A stretch of DNA of 64,000 nucleotides from Anabaena lutea FACHB-196 (GTDB taxonomy: Bacteria > Cyanobacteriota > Cyanobacteriia > Cyanobacteriales > Nostocaceae). Shown here in pieces: positions 27,204 to 35,258 of this stretch (the first letter of the stretch is position 1; every line of letters starts with the position of its first letter). Below the pieces are notes generated by a model. It saw only the letters and a program-made list of their open reading frames with translations, was not told the DNA's origin and did no database searches. A program made the position numbers and the translations under genes. Where the stretch lies: assembly GCF_014698305.1 (NCBI RefSeq), contig NZ_JACJST010000004.1:186001-250000 (forward strand), given 5' to 3'.

Positions 27204-28029
27204 ATTTCAATTTCTTAACTACTGGGACATTTTTCCCGTTCAATGTTGAGTGTTGATTTATAGATGTCAGGATCTTAGACACATTTTTTGCTTATACCTA
27301 TCTTGTTGGTATTTAGCACTGTAGTTATCACAGGCTGTAGCAACTCTTTTGCTTATTGACAGTTGCATTTTTACATCCTAGCTCTAAAACAAACTCATAA
27401 CAACTTTAGCTTAAAATCTTTGTTAATGTCCATCCTAGGATAGTTGTATATTATTTACAAGTAGATGTGGTTGACATCTCTGGAATTCGTCAAAGCTATT
27501 TCTAGACTAGTTTTCAGCAAGCAATAGCATGATTACTAAAGAAGCCCTCTGATAAACACGAAAAGAATCAGAACAGCAGGCACACGTCACGCTGCGCTAT
27601 GACGGCTAATATTAGGACTGCTATAGTAAAAATTTTTCATCTTTCTGAGCCGTATTTACTCTAGTAGTGTAATTATATAGGACTAATATTTGATTTTTGA
27701 AATAACTGAGATTTTTTCAAGAATCAAATCGGATTCTCATACCATCAATTTACAACTCAAATAAGATTGCCATATGACCTGTTTTATTACTACAAAAAAT
27801 CAGGAGAAATTAAATAATATTAAAAAATAAATCAATAAAGATAATAACGAAAAAATTAATTAAACAAAAACGCCTTACTTAATACAGATCTACTCTATTA
27901 ATCTTTAAGAAATTAGTTCACTTGGTTATAAAGAGATATATTGGTTTATGACTAAAGTTATACATCTTTAGTTAGATCAACCTGCTGTGTGAAACCGTTA
28001 TAATCGAGATGCACCACCAGGTTATTTTT
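27204..28029. other. 826-bp intergenic region upstream of the furC-like gene
   Basis: AT-rich DNA with no supported reading frame. It holds the furC-like promoter (minus) and that of the small acidic protein (plus). The only clear structure is the hairpin element at 27676-27741. GTCACGCTGCGCTATGACGGC near 27586 is a piece of the GCGTAGC-type dispersed repeats. Confidence 0.5.
27676..27741. repeat. Short palindromic element sharing 28 bp with 3957-3984
   Basis: Starts with the same 28 bases as the element at 3957 and ends with an imperfect inverse (CAAGAATCAAATCGGATTCTCATA), so the 66 bp can fold as one hairpin. It is probably a shortened relative of the 149-bp element. Confidence 0.6.
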
Positions 28030-28434
28030 ATGACAAAAAAACGACAGAAAAAGGAAGACGAAAATCAATCTGTTGATCTGCCACAGAAAATTACTGAATC
28101 CTATGGAACTGGAGTAAAAGACTTACCGGGATATAATGTTGGTCAACGTTCAGGGCGAGATCATGGGCAAGAGTATATAGAAAGCAGTCCTGAATTTCCG
28201 GCGGAATATAATATTATTGCTGATGAAGTTGATGTTTATTGGCAAGAGACTGTAGGAGATGAAGCTGTGGGTGGTACTGTGGCTACTCCTGAACACAATA
28301 TAACGGAGGAATTAGAAGCAGCGGTAGGTTTAGAAATAAATGATGATACCTTTCTCCATACGAAGGATATTTTAGAACACCGTGATGAAGCTCGATGGGA
28401 ACTAGATCCTCGGTCTGCCGAAGTTAAGGAGTGA
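28030..28434 (+). CDS. DUF6335-type small acidic protein
   Basis: A 134-residue soluble acidic protein of a cyanobacterial family I recognise as DUF6335-like. Conserved features include TESYGTGVKDLPGYN, EVDVYWQETVGDEAVGGTV, ATPEHNITEELEAAVGLE, and a C-terminal HRDEARWELDPRSA. The function is unknown. ATG at 28030 follows CAGG; an earlier in-frame ATG at 28009 is possible. A second small acidic protein follows 270 bp downstream on the same strand. Confidence 0.72.
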   Translation: MTKKRQKKEDENQSVDLPQKITESYGTGVKDLPGYNVGQRSGRDHGQEYIESSPEFPAEYNIIADEVDVYWQETVGDEAVGGTVATPEHNITEELEAAVGLEINDDTFLHTKDILEHRDEARWELDPRSAEVKE

Positions 28435-28707
28435 CAAGCAGAGTAAACACGATACAGGAAGAGGATTTCTTTACAAGAGATTCGGAAAAAATTGCCAATA
28501 ATTAACTGTGTGGTTATTACCTCACATTATTGATAATTAATACGATAAAAACCAGTTATTTAGTTGTTTTTCCATGATGAATAAATCTTCCGATAGAGAA
28601 TATTAGTTGATATTTTCTATTTCTTTACTTCTTGAGATAGTAGATTTATGTTTTTTATAAGTATAATCTAGTCTCGAAGTTATGAAAACAGAATGAGGAA
28701 AAAATTG

Positions 28708-29115
28708 ATGGCTAAGGAAGCAGGGAAGAAACCCATTGATTCGGCTCATCGTATTGATTCAGATACATATGATCGGGGCATCATTCCAGCAGAAACAGCG
28801 GCGCGCATAGCCAGAGAAGGAGAAAATTATAAAAAAATTCCTACGGAAGAACAACTCTCAAGTGCGCCTACAGATGACCAAACTAATGATGAAAGCATCC
28901 GCACCACTGATGGTTACACTGTTGATCAAGAAGGTCTTTTAAATAACTATCCAGTTGAACCAGAGATGTATTATGAAGTTCCAGGGGATGCGCGAAAAGA
29001 AATAGCCAGAGATGCCGCAGAACGCCTTGAGGAACTACAAGAAGTTAAAGAAGATAAAGCCGGTGAATTGACAGAAAAAGGCGATAAACGAGGTAAAGGA
29101 ACCGGCATTATTTAG
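28708..29115 (+). CDS. Hypothetical small acidic/charged protein
   Basis: A 135-residue, highly charged, hydrophilic protein without signal or membrane segments, probably disordered in part. I do not recognise a named domain. The style (AHRIDSDTYDRGIIPAETAARIA, YPVEPEMYYEVPGDARKE and a lysine/glutamate-rich end) is similar to stress-related small proteins of cyanobacteria, and it sits next to the DUF6335-type gene, perhaps a distant relative. The ATG at 28708 has GAGG about 10 bp upstream. Confidence 0.6.
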   Translation: MAKEAGKKPIDSAHRIDSDTYDRGIIPAETAARIAREGENYKKIPTEEQLSSAPTDDQTNDESIRTTDGYTVDQEGLLNNYPVEPEMYYEVPGDARKEIARDAAERLEELQEVKEDKAGELTEKGDKRGKGTGII

Positions 29116-29132
29116 TGAAGATGCTGTATTCT

Positions 29133-29156
29133 GGGTGTAATTACTTGATTGCACCC
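29133..29156. terminator. Candidate bidirectional stem-loop
   Basis: GGGTG(TAA)...(TTG)CACCC lies exactly in the 42-bp gap between the convergent small-protein and lipid-kinase genes. The stem is short (5 bp plus partial pairing), with ATTATT after it. Confidence 0.4.
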
Positions 29157-29157
29157 A

Positions 29158-30126
29158 TTATTCATTTGAGTGTTTTATTTCCACATTCAAATGCGGCAGT
29201 CCTTCTAATTTTTCAGTGACTATTTCTTCCTCTACTGATGGCACAAAAATCCTCAAGCCACCTGGTATGCAGTTAATTTCTACAGGAGTTGTACCCACTA
29301 TTTCCCCATCTATGACTATCTTTTGTGGTGGGTCAGTTGTGATTTTAAACTTTTGACTTCGCAGATAGCCAATATCATTACGTTCCGTTGCGGTACCTGT
29401 GGAAGCACTTTGAAGTAAATGGAACGTGGCTGCGATCGCACCAGCTTTATTATCTGGAGCTACAATTGTTAAATCTAGCAATCCATCATCAAAAATAATA
29501 CCCGCTGGACCCTGAGCTAAAACTGATGTGGGAGGTGCAGCATTGGCCACTGTCACCGCTGACGCAATGGTTCTCACTATCTTGTCTTCTGTTTCAATTT
29601 CGACAGCGAATTTCTGCAAATTTTGTAGTTCTTGGATGCCTGCTAAAATGTAGGCTATCATTCCAAAACGATTTTTGGCTTCCCTGTCTGCTTTTTCGAC
29701 TGCTCCCGCTTCAAAGCCAATACCGACCAATAAGACCATCGGTCTATCATTACAATAAGCTATATCTACTGTGCGGGTTTTGCCTTCTAAAATTGTTTCA
29801 CAAGCGGCGACGATGGTATTGGGAATATTTAAAGCTGCTGCAAAAGCGTTTGCTGTTCCCCTGGAAATAATCCCAAAGGGAATATTAGTATTAATTACCG
29901 CAGCAGCAGCAGCTGATAAAGTTCCATCTCCCCCGGAAACAATAATCTCCTCTACTCCCCTTTCTACCGCTGCTTGAGCTAGTTGATCAGCATCTATTTC
30001 TTCAGTTGTGAAATAAATATCTAAGTCAATTGTTGGCTCTAATAATGCCCTAATTTGATCTAATTCTAATTCTGGATTCCCCTGACCCGCAACCGGATTA
30101 AATATCAGGCAGGCTGAACGATTCAT
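29158..30126 (-). CDS. YegS/BmrU-type diacylglycerol (lipid) kinase family protein
   Basis: A 322-residue lipid kinase-like protein that would phosphorylate diacylglycerol or a related lipid at the inner membrane using ATP. Nucleotide-binding elements are clear: LIFNPVAGQGNPE near the N-terminus, SGGDGTLSAAAAAV with GGDGT at 65-69, and GIISRGTANAFAAALNIP. The C-terminal beta-sandwich contains FDDGLLDLTIVAP and DGEIVGTTPVEI. Length fits the family. It stands alone. Confidence 0.87.
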   Translation of the reverse strand: MNRSACLIFNPVAGQGNPELELDQIRALLEPTIDLDIYFTTEEIDADQLAQAAVERGVEEIIVSGGDGTLSAAAAAVINTNIPFGIISRGTANAFAAALNIPNTIVAACETILEGKTRTVDIAYCNDRPMVLLVGIGFEAGAVEKADREAKNRFGMIAYILAGIQELQNLQKFAVEIETEDKIVRTIASAVTVANAAPPTSVLAQGPAGIIFDDGLLDLTIVAPDNKAGAIAATFHLLQSASTGTATERNDIGYLRSQKFKITTDPPQKIVIDGEIVGTTPVEINCIPGGLRIFVPSVEEEIVTEKLEGLPHLNVEIKHSNE

Positions 30127-30891
30127 AGAGCTAAAAAATAGGTTTACTCATATAGTAGTATATTCCAGGTAATGTAGTGTCTACTTCTACCTATCTATTA
30201 GATATCTCTAGAAATTAAATATTCTTTATCCAGAAACCTGATAGAAACGTTCCATGAGTAGTTTTATACTAAGTTTCCTAAATGACTTGTCACCAAAATT
30301 CTCAGTACAAACCCTAATTATCAGTTTTCAACCGAACATGATATGACAAATTGTTGAGTATATTTGATAACTTTCCAAATATCGTCTTACAAATCTTAAG
30401 CACTATTGATCGCTAAATATGCGTATATTTTTACCAAATTTTAACCTTATATTACTAAAAACTTAACCTTTTGGCTGTTCACTAACAATATATTCACTTT
30501 TTGCTGCAACATTTAGAACCCCCATAGACCTGGTATTTGCAGGAATTGGGGGATTATTTATTAGAAATTCAAGGGTTAAAGACTTCTACTCGACGGCAGC
30601 AATAAAAGCGGTAATTTATACTTAATTATGTTAACCTGCTCTGGGCGGGTTACAGTCGGCGATTTATATCAATTCACTTAATTAAGGGAACATCAAAAAA
30701 TAAATTACCCAAAAATCGTAGGGTGGGTTAGGACGGTAGTCCGTAACCCACCATAAAATTAGGGGATTTTTCTATTTGGAAGTCCCTAAAGCTACATAAG
30801 AATCTCACAGTCTCCGATTAAGAGCGTCAGTTCATTTGTATCCACTTTAAAGTGAAACGATATTAGACCTCAACTGAAACAGGTTTGAATT
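30127..30891. other. 765-bp intergenic region
   Basis: No supported gene. A strong hairpin (30722-30752) is listed separately. A TATTACC/AT-rich stretch near 30140-30450 probably contains the lipid kinase promoter. The segment near 30590-30680 (CGACGGCAGCAATAAAAGCGG, CTGGGCGGGTTACAGTCGGCG) resembles decayed repeat or gene remnants but has no frame. Confidence 0.5.
30722..30752. repeat. GGTGGGTTA hairpin repeat
   Basis: GGTGGGTTA/TAACCCACC (9 bp) with an inner GGAC/GTCC stem around GGTA. It starts within GTAGGGTGGG, as do elements at about 3991 and (inverse) 1725, a repeat core commonly scattered in cyanobacterial genomes. Confidence 0.65.
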
Positions 30892-31692
30892 TTGACTTTT
30901 GAATTGTTTAAAATAATAGCAGTAGCTAAATCAGAGAGGAACGCTATTATACATACCCAGAAGCAAAATAGTATCGCCTATTCCTGTGTCATTCATCTGA
31001 GTCATGTCATCGACACGGGTATTCCTCAATGGCCGGGTGATCCTCCCGTAACATTTACTACTGTTGCCGAACTGCAAGATGATGGTTATTATCTGCGACG
31101 TTTTTCTTTAGGGGAACATAGCGCTACTCATATTAATGCCCCTAATAGTTTTTATACGAATGCTACAAGTATTGATGAATACCCAGCCCAGTCTCTGGTA
31201 GTACCTGCGGTAGTTATAGATATCTGCAAGCAAGCAGCAGTGAATGCTGATTATCTCCTCACTATTGCTGATATTCTGACTTGGGAAGCAGAATTTGGGA
31301 CTATTCCTGCTGAATGTGCCGTACTACTTTATACAGGATGGCAAGCTAAATGGCTAGATAAAAGCGCCTTTTTGAACCACGACGAACAAGGAAATATGCA
31401 TTTTCCAGGCTTTGGGAGTGATGCAACCCAGTTTTTAATTACTGAAAGAAAAATTGCTGGAGTAGGAATTGATACACATGGTGTAGATTCAGGGCAAGAT
31501 ATTCATTTTACTACTAATCGGTTGTTGTTAGAGCGATCGCATAGAGAGCAGTCTCGAAGCCAATCGCTGATTGTATTAGAAAACCTAACCAATTTAGATC
31601 AACTACCGCCTCAAGGCGCTACTCTAGTGATTGGTATTCTCCGATTGCGGGGTGGTTCCGGTTCTCCTGCGGCTGTAATGGCTTTATTTTGA
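30892..31692 (+). CDS. Cyclase-family (kynurenine formamidase-like) protein
   Basis: A 266-residue protein of the metal-dependent cyclase/formamidase family. Evidence: HLSHVIDTGIPQWPGDPPV, the site region LGEHSATHINAPNSF, and GVGIDTHGVDSG near the C-terminal half. The canonical HxGTHxDxPxH reads HSATHINAPNS, with Gly to Ala, Asp to Asn and the last His to Ser, so metal binding is altered. A standard arylformamidase role is not assured. The start is uncertain: TTG at 30892 is just after an in-frame stop (30886-30888), and there is no ATG or GTG before the domain. Confidence 0.75.
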   Translation: MTFELFKIIAVAKSERNAIIHTQKQNSIAYSCVIHLSHVIDTGIPQWPGDPPVTFTTVAELQDDGYYLRRFSLGEHSATHINAPNSFYTNATSIDEYPAQSLVVPAVVIDICKQAAVNADYLLTIADILTWEAEFGTIPAECAVLLYTGWQAKWLDKSAFLNHDEQGNMHFPGFGSDATQFLITERKIAGVGIDTHGVDSGQDIHFTTNRLLLERSHREQSRSQSLIVLENLTNLDQLPPQGATLVIGILRLRGGSGSPAAVMALF

Positions 31693-31728
31693 TTTCAGCC
31701 ACAACTAAGACTTTGAGCTAGAAATTTG

Positions 31729-33030
31729 TTACTTTTTCACCAAAATATATGCAGTAGCATATTCTGGTAATTGCTGAATATGCTGCCTAAATTCTCTTTG
31801 ATTCTGAAAAATACCCGCCAAAAAATCAAGTTGAGCAAGATTTGGCAAAAACGCTCCACCTGTATCTGCAATTACTCCCATTTGTAAGCGTTTATTTCCA
31901 GCTTGATTATACTCCATAATAATCACCCTTCCTAACCCCATGTTTAATACATCCCCGGCAAAAGTTACTCCTGGTTTGATAGATATTTTTGCATCTATTT
32001 GGTGTCCGTAACCTTTAATTTGATCAACTTTTCTAAAATACCAATAACGTTTTTGTGATGTTGCTTTTAATCCCTTCACATAAGATATGCCATTATTTTT
32101 ATCAACGTTAAAAAATGCTTTAGAACCGTCTGTAAAATTAATTAAGATTGTTCCCTGCATTAAAGCTTCTTCTAAACCTTCACGAGTTAAATATGCCAAA
32201 GGTTCAACTTTCCCAAATTCTTTACCCCCAGGTTCATAAATACCTGACAAAACATCTTGCTTCGTATATTTCATGTAAAATTTATCTGCATCTGAATTTT
32301 CTTTTAAACTATAAATTGGTATATTATATTTAGAAGTTTTGCTGCGAGAACCAGAATGGGTAAAAACAGCATATTTTGTAATTCGTAATTGCTTCTGTTT
32401 TGGCTTTTCAGGGTTATAAGCAGACCATTTAATTACTCGAAAATTAGCGTTAATAAAATTCGGATCTTGTAACCGAGTGGTGCGATTATTACTAATATCC
32501 TCCTGTAAAACTGTAATCATAAAATCTAAAGTTTTGAGAATATCTTCTAGAGTAACTCCCTGGCTTAATAACAGCCCATTTCGAGAAATATCAGGGTCTT
32601 CTTGGGCATGATCTTGGAAATATTTTCTAGTATTGGTAAGAACCGTTAATAAATCTGCTTGATTAAAACTAACTTTGGTAGCTGGTAATTTTACTGGTTT
32701 TAAAACATGATTACCATTCACACTATATTGATATTTTTTCCACTCATCAATAACAGAATAGAATACAGATGTACTTTTAGACTTCTGGCTGCTATTTAGT
32801 TCAGATATTTGCTGATTAATAAAATTACTAATGGGCGCTTCAGTCAGAGGGGTTTGAGTTTTAGCAGTATTTGACGGCTGAATAAAAGCTAAATTAGGTG
32901 TAACTTGTTGTTGCTGAATTAGCTGCTTATTCACAGACTGTGGAGCTAGATAGTTATTAGCTAAATTAGCAAGTATTAACGTGGCAACACCTGCTGTGAT
33001 TTGAAATTTTTGATTGAAGAAGATACTCAT
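31729..33030 (-). CDS. MltA-like (3D-domain) putative lytic transglycosylase
   Basis: A 433-residue exported or membrane-anchored protein with a hydrophobic N-terminus (about 9-27). The N-terminal half is unknown. The C-terminal part matches the MltA pattern: LTREGLEEALMQGTILINF then DGSKAFFNVDKNNGISY (about 275-310), and the 3D-type beta-barrel GRVIIMEY...LQMGVIADTGGAF (about 370-396), whose DTGGAF resembles the catalytic-aspartate motif of MltA. Cleavage of peptidoglycan glycan strands is therefore likely, by inference from motifs. It has no lipobox and is less conserved than Escherichia coli MltA. Confidence 0.55.
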   Translation of the reverse strand: MSIFFNQKFQITAGVATLILANLANNYLAPQSVNKQLIQQQQVTPNLAFIQPSNTAKTQTPLTEAPISNFINQQISELNSSQKSKSTSVFYSVIDEWKKYQYSVNGNHVLKPVKLPATKVSFNQADLLTVLTNTRKYFQDHAQEDPDISRNGLLLSQGVTLEDILKTLDFMITVLQEDISNNRTTRLQDPNFINANFRVIKWSAYNPEKPKQKQLRITKYAVFTHSGSRSKTSKYNIPIYSLKENSDADKFYMKYTKQDVLSGIYEPGGKEFGKVEPLAYLTREGLEEALMQGTILINFTDGSKAFFNVDKNNGISYVKGLKATSQKRYWYFRKVDQIKGYGHQIDAKISIKPGVTFAGDVLNMGLGRVIIMEYNQAGNKRLQMGVIADTGGAFLPNLAQLDFLAGIFQNQREFRQHIQQLPEYATAYILVKK

Positions 33031-33576
33031 AAGTCTAAATCAGGAAATTAGTTTCTAAATTTGTTTGTATGCCCGAAGTAAAAAACCTTGATAAGCTATT
33101 ATACCTCAGTACTCTTAATAATTACTTTCATAGGAGATAAAAAGCAATTATCAATCTTAATTAGTAACAGATAAACTTAGATTTTGCACAAACACTTTCT
33201 AGATATTCATAAAAAATTATTGATATCTTGACAAAATCAATAAGTAGTTAATTCTCACTTATTAATCTAAATCTAAGCGGCAAAATATTGGATTACTCTT
33301 AATTGGAATTTTTGGTATTTTTGTTACTATATTTTTGACTACGTTATGCTATTCAAATCTTAATTTGTTAATTGATTAATACAAAAAAATGTTTTTTACT
33401 AAAAATACTTTAATAGACATCGAATTTTATTTAAATTAAATATGCCTTATCCAGAACCCTTGTAGAGACATTTCATATCAAATTCAGCTAATTGCTTATC
33501 AAAAAAACTCGACCTGTCACCGTGCGGTTCCCTAAAGATAAGTATAGGTAGGGATTCTCGGTACTACATTCTTTCT
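33031..33576. other. 546-bp AT-rich gap
   Basis: Between two minus-strand genes. Strongly AT-rich, no frame above noise, and no clear hairpin. It presumably holds the promoter of the MltA-like gene and the 3' end of the pxcA transcript region. Confidence 0.45.
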
Positions 33577-34839
33577 TTACTCATCCATTTCTTTCAAAGT
33601 TGCTAAAGCTGAAGGAGATAAACGGCTGAGATAGCGGAATATCCAGTATTTAAATATAGTATTTAGAATCACAGGAAATGTAGCAATAAATAGAAATATT
33701 CCGTTTCTACTTGCTGGTAAACCCAAATGTTCTGCTACTGCTTCTAAAAGAATTTCCCACCCATGCGGGGAGTGGAAACCAACAAATATATCTGTAAATA
33801 AAATAATTAAAAATGCCTTAGCACTATCACTTAAACCATAGATGATTTGATCTAGAAAATATTTTACAAAGATAATATCTTTTTTGCTGAAAGCAATAAC
33901 TATAGCAAAAGCAACCAGTGAAATTACATCAGCAAATACATTACTGATAGCATTGCTACTTTTATAAGTAAATTCTGCGGCTATTTCCCTAACTTTATTC
34001 TTAAGCTTGGCTTCAATTTTTTCTGGTAAAATTTCCGGTGCTGGAAGTAAAAGACTTTCAAATTTTAATTGTTTTTCAAAATTTGTTAATTCTTTCAAAG
34101 CTGCTTCTTCCATTTCAGAATTTAGAAAAATTTGTGTTTTGTTTTCGATTCTAAAGTTTTCTACTAGAGGATGAATTAACAAAATTTTAGAAAAATGCTG
34201 AGTTAATAGTGGTACAATAATTAACAACAGCAAAAATTTGATTGCCCTTCTTGTCCTATTTCTAGAAATTCGATACTTTTTCACAAATTCTTCTTCTGCC
34301 TTAGGGGCAAAATCTTGGGTAATTTTATTAATTGTTATGCCAATAGATCTAGGAATTACCCCCGTTTTTTGAATTGTAGGTGCGGAATTTGTGACATCTT
34401 TATCGGGTAAATTGGATAATTTTTGAACTGGATTAGGATTAATTGGCAGAGGTTCAAAAATTGATCCATCTCGCGGCGTATATCTAGCTATTACTTCATC
34501 AATAAATTTGAGCTTTTCTAAAATACTAGAATCTGAAGTATTAATAAATGTACTTCCTAAATTAAATTCCGCTAATCTCACTTTAATAGTAGTTAAATTT
34601 CTATTGAGATTTCCCTGCCAATAAGACATCACATTTTCTGTGTAATTGGCTAATTCAGGAGAAATTTTTTGCCCATTAAATTGTTCTATTTCTATCTTTT
34701 GGATGGCTTCAGCCGCTTGATAAGCATCTAAAATAGCTCTTTCTGGAGTATTTATAAACCATTGATTAAATAAATGCCAATATTCTGTAAATTTTTGGCG
34801 GATTAATTGGGTTTTTTGCGCGAAAAAAGATAATTTCAT
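33577..34839 (-). CDS. pxcA: Proton extrusion protein PxcA (CemA/CotA family)
   Basis: A 420-residue inner-membrane protein related to chloroplast CemA, required in cyanobacteria for light-driven proton release and indirectly for CO2/Na+ handling. The N-terminal ~190 residues are soluble (PERAILDAYQAAEAIQKIE, ARYTPRDGSIFEPLP). The C-terminal half has four membrane helices (about 198-222, 305-325, 340-362, 385-405), with FGFHSPHGWE-like conserved loop residues (VGFHSPHGWEILLEAV) and the ending FKYWIFRYLSRLSPSALATL. Length and topology match the family. It stands alone. Confidence 0.88.
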   Translation of the reverse strand: MKLSFFAQKTQLIRQKFTEYWHLFNQWFINTPERAILDAYQAAEAIQKIEIEQFNGQKISPELANYTENVMSYWQGNLNRNLTTIKVRLAEFNLGSTFINTSDSSILEKLKFIDEVIARYTPRDGSIFEPLPINPNPVQKLSNLPDKDVTNSAPTIQKTGVIPRSIGITINKITQDFAPKAEEEFVKKYRISRNRTRRAIKFLLLLIIVPLLTQHFSKILLIHPLVENFRIENKTQIFLNSEMEEAALKELTNFEKQLKFESLLLPAPEILPEKIEAKLKNKVREIAAEFTYKSSNAISNVFADVISLVAFAIVIAFSKKDIIFVKYFLDQIIYGLSDSAKAFLIILFTDIFVGFHSPHGWEILLEAVAEHLGLPASRNGIFLFIATFPVILNTIFKYWIFRYLSRLSPSALATLKEMDE

Positions 34840-35258
34840 GACAGCTAATGTAAACGGTTAATTTTTTAATTTTATTAAAATTTATATCACAAATGAAGAG
34901 TAGGAAATAACCACGGTTCTAGACTTTGATATTGGTAATGAGATGATGATGCAAGATATGATTTAGGACTTTTTGTTCAAACCGCGTGGTGTAATATAAA
35001 ATTATTACCTTCCTACCAGAAGAATACCAATTAAATTAACCGCTAAGACACTATTGCAATCTCGTTCGCAGTAGCGTTGCGTAGCAAATAGTAGGACGCA
35101 AAGAAATAAGGAAGAAGATAGGTAATCTTACACTGGGAAGGGAGTAAGATAGAAGTTGACAGACTAATAGAGTCCGGTAATCTCACACCAATCATCTATT
35201 ATAGATTGCATATAGGCACGCCGCTTCCAAAACTAATCAACGGATAGGAAAGGTTGTC
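34840..35258. other. 419-bp divergent promoter region
   Basis: Separates pxcA (minus) and the coiled-coil TPR gene (plus). It contains a GCGTTGCGTAGCAAATAG dispersed-repeat piece near 35072 but no gene. Both promoters should be here; I cannot place them reliably. Confidence 0.45.
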
